A DNA stretch of 64,000 bases from JANXQZ01 sp038225555 (GCA_038225555.1 JBBRRB010000005.1:124001-188000), one strand, 5' to 3'. Counted from the first letter of the stretch, positions 50,931-59,823 are shown. Translations and numbers: made by a program. Notes: generated by a model not told the origin, from the letters alone.

Positions 50931-51092
50931 TTAGTCCGTCGAGTGCTTTACCTTGTCGCCAGCCTCTTTGAGCTTATCGCCCACCGTGTGCGCAGCATCT
51001 TTGGTTTTATCCGCTACCTTGTCAGCAGCGTCCTTTGCCTTATCCGCGCCCTTGTCGATGTTGTCTTTAACGTCGTCTTTAATAGAACTCAT
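50931..51092 (-). CDS. Small LEA/CsbD-like stress protein
   Basis: A 53-residue protein from ATG 51092 behind AAAGGAGAG: SSIKDDVKDNIDKGADKAKD then AADKVADKTKDAAHTVGDKL. It has 11-residue-like repeats of Asp/Lys/Ala (DKAKDAADKVA), lacks Cys and is nearly free of hydrophobic residues other than Ala/Val/Ile. This resembles CsbD-like or LEA-type desiccation and stress proteins. Function is inferred from composition. Confidence 0.75.
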   Translation of the reverse strand: MSSIKDDVKDNIDKGADKAKDAADKVADKTKDAAHTVGDKLKEAGDKVKHSTD

Positions 51093-51148
51093 GTGTCTCT
51101 CCTTTATGCTTCAACTACCAAGGATTAGACTGAGCGCGGCGGTTAGCG

Positions 51149-52615
51149 TTACAGCCTGACGTTTTGCTTCTTGAGAAAATCGATGAGGGCCTGTTTTTCG
51201 TCAGGATCAAGTTTGCCGTTCTTGTTCTTGTCGAAAAAGTTAAACGTGGCTTTTATCTGCGCGGCCTTTTTCGGGTCTAAGCCTTCGTCATCGGAGCCGC
51301 CGTCGATCATGTCGGCGATGAAATGGGCGCTCATGTCGCGCTGAAATTCCGGAACGTCGGCCGGGTCGTCCAGCGAAACCGACATGAAGGTGAACGCCAT
51401 TTCGTTGGCTGTCTGCTCGCCAAACTTGACGCGGGCCGGCGGATTGGTCGGATTGCGTGGATTGTTGGCGGAATTATCGAAGGTGTACTCCATGTCGATG
51501 CGCGTGCCTTTGGGCAGCTTGAGCGGGGTCTCATAGCGATAGGCACCCTGCCAATTAAAGTCCCAATCCTTAATCCAAATCATTGGTTTGACCGTGCCGT
51601 CAGGCAGGTGCGCGTCCACCTTCATGTCCTTGCAGAGATAGTGCGCGTGCGGGAAGATGCTCAGCGTCTCGGCGTCCATGGGAAGTTCGGCCGAGGCCTT
51701 CACCACGAAGTGGTCGTCACCGGGAGCGATATCGATCCTTCTGTTGCCAGCCATGACCAACGCCAAGCCCTTCTTGGGCGCTTCCTGGGTGAAGCTGAGC
51801 CCGATCGAAGACTGGTCCGTCTCAGGCTTGCCCGAGAGGTGGTAATGCATCTGAACCACCAAGTCCGACGACTTGCCGACGGTGATTGCCAGTCCTTCGG
51901 AAAGAACCGTGGGCGTTGCGCCGGGCGCCCAGCCACCCAAACCGCCGGAGATTGCCAGGCCGGGTCCGCCAACGCAATCGTAGCCTTGGCCAGGGACCTT
52001 CTCTCGCCTCCGCGCCTCGCCTGTTGCATCGAGAAAGATAATCGCATGGTGCACAACTTTGCGGTTGCCGGGGTGGAACTCGACTTTATTCACCCACTGC
52101 GCGGTTTCATTGCCCATGGGAATTACGAAGCAGCGAAACTGGTCGGGACCATCGGCAGGCAAAGAAACGGGATCAGTCATGGAGACGACGCGATCGGGCT
52201 GTCCTGCCTGCCATCCGTCCACGAATTTGGGCGGGATCGGCTTGAGTGCAGCATCGCCTTCGGGAGTGCCGTTCTTAGCCCAACTGCCAATCGTGGCAAT
52301 TTCGTTATCTGTAAGGCGGCGCTCGTCTTTGAAATGTCCGAATCCGGGTTCGGCTTTCCATGGCGGCATGTAGCGCGACTGCGTGACTGTGGCGATCTGG
52401 CTCGCGTGCTTGAGCGCGTCTTTATAGGTAAGCAGCGCGAAGGGAGCCACTTGCCCAGGACGATGGCAACTGGAGCAGTTCTTGTAGAGAATGGGAGCTA
52501 TGTCGCGATTGAAAGACGGGGCAGCGGGGGCGGATTCAGTGGCCGCTCCTGCTCCGAGAAGAGAGGGAATGAACGCCGCAAGAAGGAGTCTGGCCGTCAG
52601 GGTAATGGGAGCCAT
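51149..52615 (-). CDS. Haem c / copper type II monooxygenase-like protein with EF-hand
   Basis: A 488-residue exported multidomain protein. Signal ITLTARLLLAAFIPSLLGAG, then a cytochrome c-type domain with one CxxCH (ILYKNCSSCHRPGQVAPF) and a distal Met candidate, then two beta-sandwich domains like the copper type II ascorbate-dependent monooxygenases (VEFHPGNRKVVHHAIIF, LVVQMHYHLSG, SIFPHAHYLCKDM), and a C-terminal EF-hand (FNFFDKNKNGKLDPDEKQAL). Start 52615 is set by the signal peptide. Acidobacteria and planctomycetes carry many such genes of unknown substrate. Confidence 0.85.
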   Translation of the reverse strand: MAPITLTARLLLAAFIPSLLGAGAATESAPAAPSFNRDIAPILYKNCSSCHRPGQVAPFALLTYKDALKHASQIATVTQSRYMPPWKAEPGFGHFKDERRLTDNEIATIGSWAKNGTPEGDAALKPIPPKFVDGWQAGQPDRVVSMTDPVSLPADGPDQFRCFVIPMGNETAQWVNKVEFHPGNRKVVHHAIIFLDATGEARRREKVPGQGYDCVGGPGLAISGGLGGWAPGATPTVLSEGLAITVGKSSDLVVQMHYHLSGKPETDQSSIGLSFTQEAPKKGLALVMAGNRRIDIAPGDDHFVVKASAELPMDAETLSIFPHAHYLCKDMKVDAHLPDGTVKPMIWIKDWDFNWQGAYRYETPLKLPKGTRIDMEYTFDNSANNPRNPTNPPARVKFGEQTANEMAFTFMSVSLDDPADVPEFQRDMSAHFIADMIDGGSDDEGLDPKKAAQIKATFNFFDKNKNGKLDPDEKQALIDFLKKQNVRL

Positions 52616-52656
52616 GTTCTTAGCATGACAGAACCGGGAGGATCGGTGTAAACCAG

Positions 52657-54384
52657 CTATTGCTTCTGTCCAGCCTTCTCGATCTTGGCCCAAGTATCCC
52701 GCAATGGCACCGTTCGATTGAAGACCAACTTCCCCGATCCAGAATCTTTATCAACGCAGAAGTACCCGACCCGTTCGAATTGATAGCGCATGCCTGGCGC
52801 GGCACCGCCGACACTCGGTTCTATCTTTGCCGAAGCCTGCACCAGAGAGTTCAGATTGAGAGAAGCCGTAAAATCCTGCGCCTCGGTTTCTTCCGCGGCG
52901 TTGTCGTTCAGAAACAAACTCTCGTAGAGGCGAACCTCGCAATCCAGGGCGTGGGACGCGGACACCCAATGAATGGTCGATTTCACCTTGCGCTTGTCGG
53001 GCGCGTTCCCGCCTCGCGTTGCAGGATCGTACGTGCAGTGGATCTCGATGATCTCTCCGCTTGTCTCGTCTTTCACCACCCTCGTGCAGGTTACAAAATA
53101 ACCGTATCTCAAGCGCACTTCGCGCCCGGGGGCAAGCCGGAAATACTGCTTCGGCGGATCCTCCCGAAAATCCTCGCGCTCAATATACAGCACCTTTGAA
53201 AAGGGCACCTTTCGACTTCCCTCGGCCGCGTCCTCCGGGTTGTTCACGGCGTCCATCTCTTCAACAAGTTCATCCGGGTAGTTGTCGATCACCACGCGCA
53301 GCGGATCGAGCACCGCCATTACGCGCGCGGCCCGCTTGTTCAGATCCTCGCGCAAATGATGCTCCAGCAACGAGAATTCGATGATGCCGTTCGTCTTCGA
53401 TACGCCGATGCTGTTGCAAAAATTGCGAATCGCTTCCGGAGTGTAACCGCGCCGCCGCAATCCGGACAGAGTAGGCATGCGCGGATCATCCCACCCGGAG
53501 ACGTAGCCCTTCTGAACCAGCGTCAGCAGTTTCCGCTTGCTCAGCATGGTGTTGGTCAGGTTTAGCCGGTCAAACTCAATTTGCTGCGGATGGTGGATGC
53601 CGAGATTGTCGATGTACCAGTCGTACAGCGGCCGATGATCCTCAAATTCAAGCGTGCAAATGGAATGCGTGATTCCTTCGATCGAATCGCTCTCGCCGTG
53701 CGTGAAGTCGTACATCGGATAGATGCACCACTTAGCGCCCGTGCGATGGTGTTCCGCATGCAAGATCCGATACATCACTGGATCGCGCATGTTGAAGTTC
53801 GCCGAAGCCATGTCGATTTTGGATCTCAGCGTTCGCGAGCCGTCTGGAAAGTCACCTGCCCGCATGCGTTCAAACAGCTCCAGGTTTTCCTCAACACTGC
53901 GGGTGCGATAGGGACTGTCACGACCGGGCTCAGTCGTTGTTCCCCGATATTCTCGTATCTCTTCTGCCGTCAAGTCGCAGACAAAAGCCTTGCCCTGCTT
54001 GATCAGTTGTACCGCCCAACTGTAGAGCTGATCGAAGTAGTCGGACGCGTAGAATAACCGATCCTCGAAATCGAAGCCCAGCCAGCGGACGTCTTCAATG
54101 ATGGAGTCGACGTACTCAGTCTCTTCTTTCGAGGGGTTCGTATCGTCGAATCTCAGGTTGCATTTTCCGCCGAATTCGAGCGCCAGTCCGAAGTTTAGAC
54201 AAATGGATTTGGCATGGCCGATGTGCAGGTAACCGTTCGGCTCAGGAGGAAACCGGGTGTGTACCTTGCCCTCGTACTTCCCGCTCTGAAGATCGTGAAT
54301 GATGATGTCGCGTAAGAAGTTGGAAGGCCGGGCAGCCTCGTTGTCGGCCGGAATGTCGGTCTCTCTCAGAACTTCGCTGGGCAT
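52657..54384 (-). CDS. glnS: Glutaminyl-tRNA synthetase
   Basis: A 575-residue class I aminoacyl-tRNA synthetase charging tRNA-Gln. HIGH-type motif in FPPEPNGYLHIGHAKSI; KMSKS-type motif MLSKRKL near residue 284; NFMRDPVMYRI-like NFNMRDPVMYRILHAEHHRT; C-terminal anticodon-binding beta-barrels (IHCTYDPATRGGNAPDKRKV). Length and motifs match bacterial GlnRS. It indicates a direct route to Gln-tRNA instead of the GatCAB route. Confidence 0.95.
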   Translation of the reverse strand: MPSEVLRETDIPADNEAARPSNFLRDIIIHDLQSGKYEGKVHTRFPPEPNGYLHIGHAKSICLNFGLALEFGGKCNLRFDDTNPSKEETEYVDSIIEDVRWLGFDFEDRLFYASDYFDQLYSWAVQLIKQGKAFVCDLTAEEIREYRGTTTEPGRDSPYRTRSVEENLELFERMRAGDFPDGSRTLRSKIDMASANFNMRDPVMYRILHAEHHRTGAKWCIYPMYDFTHGESDSIEGITHSICTLEFEDHRPLYDWYIDNLGIHHPQQIEFDRLNLTNTMLSKRKLLTLVQKGYVSGWDDPRMPTLSGLRRRGYTPEAIRNFCNSIGVSKTNGIIEFSLLEHHLREDLNKRAARVMAVLDPLRVVIDNYPDELVEEMDAVNNPEDAAEGSRKVPFSKVLYIEREDFREDPPKQYFRLAPGREVRLRYGYFVTCTRVVKDETSGEIIEIHCTYDPATRGGNAPDKRKVKSTIHWVSASHALDCEVRLYESLFLNDNAAEETEAQDFTASLNLNSLVQASAKIEPSVGGAAPGMRYQFERVGYFCVDKDSGSGKLVFNRTVPLRDTWAKIEKAGQKQ

Positions 54385-54405
54385 AAGCCCAGTATATCGG
54401 CAGCT

Positions 54406-54855
54406 CTACGTCGGCTTGGATCGGGCTCGTGCGAGGATTTCCTCAATGATGACGGTCTTAGCGTCGGCGTACTCGTGGACATCCTTCCACTCTTCCTGGG
54501 CCAAGGCCAGCTTGGTGCGAACGTACAGTTCGCGATCGGCAGGATTGCTTCGCAGCCAATCCCGGAACATCAGCATGCGCTCGATCTCCGGACAGCCGGA
54601 AGAAAACACGTGCAGGTTGATGTCGCTACGCGGCCCGTTGAAGAAGCGATGCTCGTACCAGAGGGGCTCTCGGATCCGGAGTATGTACTAGCACCAGATG
54701 ATGATCCGCTTCGCGGCGAGGCCGGGCACGGACGTCGAGCCGGCATGCTCAAGACGCAGCGTCCGGCTCCCAAGCAAGGACCGTATTACGTCAGCCTCGC
54801 GCCCAAACAGCTCCGGCCAACGCGGATCGTAGTCCACAATCAGGATGCGGGCGGA
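54406..54855 (-). pseudogene. GrpB-family protein with internal deletion
   Basis: The first part encodes LIVDYDPRWPELFGREADVI then RLEHAGSTSVPGLAAKRIII and hits a stop near 54693. Downstream in another frame the sequence continues LRIREPLWYEHRFFNGPRSD, then INLHVFSSGCPEIERMLMFR and KTVIIEEILARARS to 54406. Compared with GrpB/UPF0157 proteins the stretch between AAK.I and LRIREP (about 25 residues) is missing. No clear start codon is visible. It lies downstream of the matrixin gene and is dead. Confidence 0.75.
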
Positions 54856-54872
54856 CAGTGGCTCAGGCTGTC

Positions 54873-55403
54873 CTATGGCCGGGATTCCTTCAGGGCCGCC
54901 AACAAGCGCGTCTTATCCGCTTCCGATATACCTGAATTTGCGCGTATATCATTACGGCTCTTCAGCTTCCTGCGATAGCGGCCGAAGTACTCGGGGATGT
55001 CGCCTCCATACTGAAAGCTATACATGATATCTTCGAAGCGGGCAGTATGAGCAAGGCCGAGCGCGTGACCAATTTCATGCAGGCAAGTAAGATACACGAT
55101 GGTTTCGCGCAGCAAGGCATCCTGTTCGCGAGGTGCCGGGCGAACATATACTTCCGCGCCTCGCACTTCTCCGTAGACGCCCTCGCGCGCGCCCACCCAA
55201 CGCACCCGGATCCGAGCCTCGTCCGGGTTCTGAACCCTTCTTGCTCGCAGCAAACCCGCTGACGCATTCTGCCAAGCCTGCATCGCCCAATCGGCCAGTT
55301 CGGCATCCGCGCTCTCGCAGCCCTTTGCGGGATCGGCGCAGGGGTCGGCCCAATACTGGACATCCCTACCAGGCAGGAAGAAAAGCAGGAGCGCGAAGAT
55401 CAA
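54873..55403 (-). CDS. Matrixin-like metzincin protease
   Basis: A 176-residue exported zinc protease. A short signal (IFALLLFFLPG) follows a TTG start at 55403 that overlaps the cysE stop. The zinc site HEIGHALGLAHT (His109, His113, His119, Glu110) is the HExxHxxGxxH metzincin motif, and DIMYSF provides the Met-turn. Compact length suggests a catalytic domain only. Expected to be a secreted protease. Confidence 0.88.
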   Translation of the reverse strand: MIFALLLFFLPGRDVQYWADPCADPAKGCESADAELADWAMQAWQNASAGLLRARRVQNPDEARIRVRWVGAREGVYGEVRGAEVYVRPAPREQDALLRETIVYLTCLHEIGHALGLAHTARFEDIMYSFQYGGDIPEYFGRYRRKLKSRNDIRANSGISEADKTRLLAALKESRP

Positions 55404-56047
55404 ACTGCTTGGCGCTCCTCGGCCAACACCTTGATCTGATTTTCAAGATGATCGATGCGGCGTGCGAGGTCCTCGATCAACTGGCCTTCGGGATCCGGCA
55501 GGCGACCGTGCTCGAGATTGTCATTCACGTCAGTGCGGGCGCGGACGATACGTCCAGGGATTCCAACCACGGTCGAATAGTCCGGCACGGAGCGAATCAC
55601 CACTGATCCGGCCCCCACCTTGACATAGTTGCCCACGTGAATGTTTCCCAGCACTTTGGCTCCGGTGCCGATTACCACGTGATTGCCGAGAGTCGGGTGA
55701 CGCTTGCCCTGCTCCTTGCCGGTCCCGCCCAGAGTTACGTTTTGATAGAGCAGCACGTCGTCGCCGATCTCGGCCGTCTCTCCAATCACTACTCCCATGC
55801 CATGGTCGATGAAGAAACGCCGACCGATGGTTGCCCCCGGATGAATCTCGATTCCAGTGAAAAAGCGTCCAATCTGAGAAGTAACGCGGGCGAGCAAAAT
55901 GAAGTTCCTGCGGTAGAGCAAATGCGCGGCCCGGTGCAGTAGCACTGCGTGAAATCCCGGATAACAGAGCACGATCTCGAGAACGCTGGTAGCAGCAGGG
56001 TCCTCTCGGAAAATCGTGTCTATTTGTTCCCGAATCGTTCGAAACAT
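55400..56047 (-). CDS. cysE: Serine O-acetyltransferase
   Basis: A 215-residue enzyme making O-acetylserine for cysteine synthesis. The N-terminal helical part is shorter than in E. coli. The left-handed beta-helix hexapeptide region is clear (IEIHPGATIGRRFFIDHGMG, VVIGETAEIGDDVLLYQNVT, NHVVIGTGAKVLGNIHVGNY), with catalytic His and Asp in IDHGMGVVIGE. The C-terminal tail is a helix likely to be a coiled coil (LIEDLARRIDHLENQIKVLA) rather than the canonical peptide that binds CysK. Confidence 0.92.
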   Translation of the reverse strand: MFRTIREQIDTIFREDPAATSVLEIVLCYPGFHAVLLHRAAHLLYRRNFILLARVTSQIGRFFTGIEIHPGATIGRRFFIDHGMGVVIGETAEIGDDVLLYQNVTLGGTGKEQGKRHPTLGNHVVIGTGAKVLGNIHVGNYVKVGAGSVVIRSVPDYSTVVGIPGRIVRARTDVNDNLEHGRLPDPEGQLIEDLARRIDHLENQIKVLAEERQAV

Positions 56048-56102
56048 AACATGCCTTTATTATCTCGTAGATTCAAACGGGATCCGGAACGATGCTACCT
56101 AA

Positions 56103-57404
56103 TTAGCGGACCAGTGCGAGGCGGATATCCATAACGTTCGTTTTCGTAGGCCCCGTCTTGATTAAGCCGCCGATCGCTTCAAAAAAGTGGTAGGAGTCGT
56201 TGTTTGCCAGATACTCGCTGGCGTTCAGGCCCAGCTTGCGTGCTCGCTCCACGGTCCCTCCATCCGCAATCGCACCGGCGGCATCTGTGGGCCCATCGGT
56301 TCCATCTGTGCCGCCACTCAGCATGGCCACATTTTTCAATCCCTCGATTTCGATCGCAGCCGCGAGAGCGAATTCCTGGTTGCGTCCACCCAAACCTGTG
56401 CCGCGAATCGTGACGGTAGTCTCGCCGCCCGAGATGATGCAGGCAGGCCGCCTGACAGGCTGCCCGCTGGCCAACGCTTCCTTCACGATGGCCGCATGCA
56501 TTCCGGCGACATCCCTCGTCTCGCCTTGGATGAAAGTAGACAGCAGCAGCGGGCGGTAGCCAAGCTTGCGGGCATGTACGGATGCGGCGTCCACGGCCAA
56601 CCGATTGCTGCCCACAATCAGGTTCTGAACACGGCCGAACACCGGGTCGGCGGGCTTCGGCGTCTCGGCTCGGGCCGCTCGTAGATGCTCCACCGCGGCG
56701 CGCGGCGCCTTGTCCCACAAGCCGTACTTTGTCAGAATCTTTCCGGCATCCTGAAAGGTGGAGCGGTCCGGCACCGTGGGTCCGGAACCGATCGTGTCCA
56801 GGTCATCACCGATCACATCCGAAAGAATCAAAGTGAGTACTCGAGCGGGCCAGGCCAGTCGCGCCAATTGGCCGCCCTTCACGAGCGAGAGATGCTTGCG
56901 CAAGCAGTTCATCTCGTGAATATTCGCCCCGCAATCGAGCAGCAGTTGAGTGAGCTTCTGCTTGGCTACCAATCCGACCGAAGGAACCGGAAGGGGCATC
57001 AGCGCTGACGCTCCGCCAGAGATGAGGCAGATGACGAGGTCGTTCGCTCCGGCGCTCTCCGCGATGCTCGCGATCCGCTCGGCACCTCGCAAGCCGTTCT
57101 CGTCCGGCAGGGGATGTCCGCACTCATTCAGTTCAACGCGTTTGAGCCGGGCCGTGTGGCCGTATTTAACACTGACGACCCCGCCGGCGATCCGCTTGCC
57201 TAGAAGTTGCTCAATCGCTTGAGCCATGGCGGCGCTAGCCTTGCCGGCACCGATCACGTGAACTTTGCGGATCGAGTCCAGGCGATATCGCTTGCTTCCG
57301 GCGACGAGGACTGAGCCATCGATTCGGACGTGCCTGAAGACGGCTTGCACCGGATCGGATGCGAGCAGAGCCTTTCGAAAAATACTAAGCGCGTCCCTCG
57401 TCAT
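56103..57404 (-). CDS. Glycerate 2-kinase (GckA/MOFRL family)
   Basis: A 433-residue kinase of the DUF4147/MOFRL type that phosphorylates glycerate to 2-phosphoglycerate. Motifs: VHVIGAGKASAAMAQAIE, VKYGHTARLKRVELNECGHP, LISGGASALMPLPVPSVGL, LSDVIGDDLDTIGSGPTVPD and the MOFRL C-terminus GGRNQEFALAAAIEIEGLKN with SGGTDGTDGPTDAAGA. Start ATG 57404. A perfect palindrome lies just upstream. Confidence 0.93.
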   Translation of the reverse strand: MTRDALSIFRKALLASDPVQAVFRHVRIDGSVLVAGSKRYRLDSIRKVHVIGAGKASAAMAQAIEQLLGKRIAGGVVSVKYGHTARLKRVELNECGHPLPDENGLRGAERIASIAESAGANDLVICLISGGASALMPLPVPSVGLVAKQKLTQLLLDCGANIHEMNCLRKHLSLVKGGQLARLAWPARVLTLILSDVIGDDLDTIGSGPTVPDRSTFQDAGKILTKYGLWDKAPRAAVEHLRAARAETPKPADPVFGRVQNLIVGSNRLAVDAASVHARKLGYRPLLLSTFIQGETRDVAGMHAAIVKEALASGQPVRRPACIISGGETTVTIRGTGLGGRNQEFALAAAIEIEGLKNVAMLSGGTDGTDGPTDAAGAIADGGTVERARKLGLNASEYLANNDSYHFFEAIGGLIKTGPTKTNVMDIRLALVR

Positions 57405-57407
57405 GGT

Positions 57408-57434
57408 GTAGGGCAGGTTAATAACCTGCCCTAC
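57408..57434. repeat. 27-bp perfect palindrome
   Basis: Arms GTAGGGCAGGTTA and TAACCTGCCCTAC (13 bp each) around a single A. It is located between the glycerate kinase ATG (57404) and the cupin gene, overlapping the cupin stop codon (57431). It resembles a REP-like repeat and could form a strong RNA hairpin that protects or terminates the upstream transcript. Confidence 0.75.
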
Positions 57435-57847
57435 GGCGGTCCGAATGCAATCACGAAATATCGCGCATTCGTATCACCCACATTCCGCCAGCCGTGTTCC
57501 TCATTCGACGCAACGAACGCCACCGACCCTGGCCCAGGCTTTTGCGCGTTGCCCGAAATCGTGACCTCCATCATGCCAACCTGGATCATAATCATCTCCT
57601 CATGCACATGGTGATGGGGCGGATGCGGCGCGCCTCCAGGCGGCAGTTCAGTGATATGCGTCTCCACGCGGAACCCAGTATGAGTATCGCCATCCAGAAC
57701 GGCGCGAGTCTTGTTTCCTCCATTCGCCTTTACGGGCAACTCGTCAAATTGATAGACCTTGGATTTCAATGGCGTGCCCTCAGCCAAGGCAGTGGTGCCC
57801 GCGAGGGCTGGCAAAAGCAATGTCAAGTCTCTTCGTGAATATTTCAT
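57431..57847 (-). CDS. Tat-exported cupin
   Basis: A 138-residue protein. Tat signal MKYSRRDLTLLLPALAGTTA is followed by a single cupin barrel with metal-type residues in APHPPHHHVHEEMIMIQVGM and a second motif in PGSVAFVASNEEHGWRNVGD (His/Glu). Short single-domain cupins of this form are periplasmic; substrate unknown. It is downstream of aroK, 4 bp away. Confidence 0.82.
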   Translation of the reverse strand: MKYSRRDLTLLLPALAGTTALAEGTPLKSKVYQFDELPVKANGGNKTRAVLDGDTHTGFRVETHITELPPGGAPHPPHHHVHEEMIMIQVGMMEVTISGNAQKPGPGSVAFVASNEEHGWRNVGDTNARYFVIAFGPP

Positions 57848-57851
57848 AGTT

Positions 57852-58379
57852 TTAAAAAAGTGGCAACTGCAAAATGCCAGCGACGACCGCATTGGGATCG
57901 TCCCCCGATACCTCGATCCGAAAATCGGCGCGCGCGTAGGCTGGTTTGCGCAGATCGTACAACAGCTCAAGTTTCTCAGAATCGCGAGCCAGCGGGCGAT
58001 TCGCATTCTGCGCCACGCGCGCGCGAACAACATCGAGCGGGCAATCGAGCCAGATGGTGACGCCGTTGTTCGCCAGCAGTTCGTAATTGGTCTGCTCCGC
58101 AAAAGCGCCGCCCCCCAGGGCCACCACGGTTGGCTTGCCTCGCTCGATCGCCTTCACATGTGCCCGAATCACGCCCGATTCGATCCTTCGGAACTCGCCC
58201 TCTCCCCGGTGATCGAAAATGTGGGGGATGGTCGCCTGTTGCTCAGCCTCGATCGCTTCGTCGATATCGGCGAATGTCCAGCCGAGTTCCCATGCAAGAC
58301 TGCGCCCGACCGTGGTCTTTCCGCTGGCCATAAAGCCGACAAGGTAGATGCCGGGCGTGCGCTTGAGTTTGAGAATCAT
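57852..58379 (-). CDS. aroK: Shikimate kinase
   Basis: A 175-residue P-loop kinase that phosphorylates shikimate at O3. Walker A YLVGFMASGKTTVGRSLA, substrate-binding Asp in FADIDEAIE, Arg in FRRIESGVI, GGGAF with VVALGGGAFAEQTN, and the lid Arg in NANRPLA. ATG 58379 overlaps the stop of the SDR gene (ATGA). It completes a step of the aromatic amino-acid pathway. Confidence 0.92.
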   Translation of the reverse strand: MILKLKRTPGIYLVGFMASGKTTVGRSLAWELGWTFADIDEAIEAEQQATIPHIFDHRGEGEFRRIESGVIRAHVKAIERGKPTVVALGGGAFAEQTNYELLANNGVTIWLDCPLDVVRARVAQNANRPLARDSEKLELLYDLRKPAYARADFRIEVSGDDPNAVVAGILQLPLF

Positions 58380-59152
58380 CTCGCTTTCGAGTACATCCGC
58401 TCCAACTGCCAATCCAGCACGGACGGGAACGTCCTGGCTGCGGCGATCAGCAGTCGCCCGCTGACGGGGGTCACAACCGTGCGCGCGTTCCGTTCGATGC
58501 CCCGGACGATCGCGCGAGCGCAGCGCTCCGCCGTGATCCCCAGAGGTCGGCTGCGCTGCATCGCGAGCGGGGGCCGGCCGGCAATTGAATGGCTTTGAAA
58601 AGCGGTATCGACATAGCCAGGGCACACGGTGATCGCATGAATACCGTCCTGCTTCAACTCCATTCGCAAGCCGTCAGTTAAGGCGCAGACAGCGTGTTTC
58701 GAAGCGGAGTAGAGCGTGAGCCAAGGGAGCGTCAGCTTTCCGGCAATCGAGCTAACGTTCACGATAGTACCGCTCTTCTGCTTCCGCATTACGGCCGCAG
58801 TCAACCCCGACAACTCCAGCATGGCGAAAAAATTCAGTTCGAACAATTGTCGCGCCTGCTCCATCGGCGCGAGATGAGCTTGCACGTATAAACCGACGCC
58901 CGCGTTGTTGATCAGCACGTCGATGGTGCCGTAATGCGCAACAGTGCGCTCCACTAGACGCCGCCTCGTCTCGGGCTTGGTCAGGTCTCCCGAGATCGCC
59001 AATCCGTCGCTTCCCGCCACCTGTTTCAACTTGATCTCGTTTCGCGCCGCCAGCGCCAGCCTTGCTCCCCGCCTTCGGCACGCTTCGGCGCAGGCAGCGC
59101 CAATCCCTTCCGAAGCCCTGGTAATGAGCACCACTTTCCCAGCGAGTTTCAA
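58376..59152 (-). CDS. Short-chain dehydrogenase with altered cofactor motif
   Basis: A 258-residue classical SDR: VVLITRASEGIGAACAEACR, NNAGVGLYVQAHL, ATM-type VSSIAGKLTLP and the catalytic YSASKHAV. In the cofactor motif TGxxxGIG the first Gly is Arg (AGG instead of GGG at about 59130), which may lower NAD(P) binding. It overlaps aroK downstream. Substrate unknown. Confidence 0.85.
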   Translation of the reverse strand: MKLAGKVVLITRASEGIGAACAEACRRRGARLALAARNEIKLKQVAGSDGLAISGDLTKPETRRRLVERTVAHYGTIDVLINNAGVGLYVQAHLAPMEQARQLFELNFFAMLELSGLTAAVMRKQKSGTIVNVSSIAGKLTLPWLTLYSASKHAVCALTDGLRMELKQDGIHAITVCPGYVDTAFQSHSIAGRPPLAMQRSRPLGITAERCARAIVRGIERNARTVVTPVSGRLLIAAARTFPSVLDWQLERMYSKAR

Positions 59153-59199
59153 CTCACGATGTTACATCGTTTAAACCGGAAGGCATAATAGGAGTACAC

Positions 59200-59823
59200 A
59201 TGGGACAGACTCTGCTGCCTCTCTTTCCCCTACCCCTGGTGCTCTTTCCAAGGACGACATTGCCGCTGCATATCTTTGAAGAACGCTACAAAGAGCTGAT
59301 TGGCGACGTTCTGCAGAGCAAGTCCGAGTTTGGCATCGTACTCGCAGGAGAGAAAGGCATCGTGAACACGGGGTGCTCGGCGATCGTAGAAAAGGTGCTT
59401 GAGCGTTATCCCGACGGACGAATGGATTTGGTGGCCATTGGCCGGCGCCGGTTTGAAATCGAGGCGCTGGACGATGAGAAGGCGTATCTGCGCGGCTCCG
59501 TGGAATTCTTCGATGACGAGGAGTTCGAGCCTGTTCCAGCCGAAGTGAATCGCCGTGTTCTGGAGGGCTATGAGGCGCTGCGCGTGGTGGAAGAGGAGAC
59601 CTTCGAGCCCGAACTGGCGGACCCTCAATTGAGCTTTCAACTGGCCCAAATCGTGCCGGATCTCAATTTCAGGCAGGCGCTGCTCTCGGCCAGATCCGAA
59701 TCCAATCGCATGAAGCAGCTGGCTGAGTTCTTTCCCGCTTACACCTCGCGCCAACGTCAGGTGCAGCACATCAAGTCGGTGGCCCCGAAGAACGGCCACG
59801 GAAAGTGGCCTCCAAGCGTGTGA
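59200..59823 (+). CDS. LON-domain substrate-binding protein
   Basis: A 207-residue stand-alone LON (Lon N-terminal) domain: LPLFPLPLVLFPRTTLPLHI then FEERYKELIGDVLQSKSEFG and RYPDGRMDLVAIGRRRFEIE. It lacks the ATPase and protease parts, as in bacterial 'LON peptidase substrate-binding domain' proteins. The gene overlaps the downstream HAD gene by 19 bp. Confidence 0.88.
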   Translation: MGQTLLPLFPLPLVLFPRTTLPLHIFEERYKELIGDVLQSKSEFGIVLAGEKGIVNTGCSAIVEKVLERYPDGRMDLVAIGRRRFEIEALDDEKAYLRGSVEFFDDEEFEPVPAEVNRRVLEGYEALRVVEEETFEPELADPQLSFQLAQIVPDLNFRQALLSARSESNRMKQLAEFFPAYTSRQRQVQHIKSVAPKNGHGKWPPSV

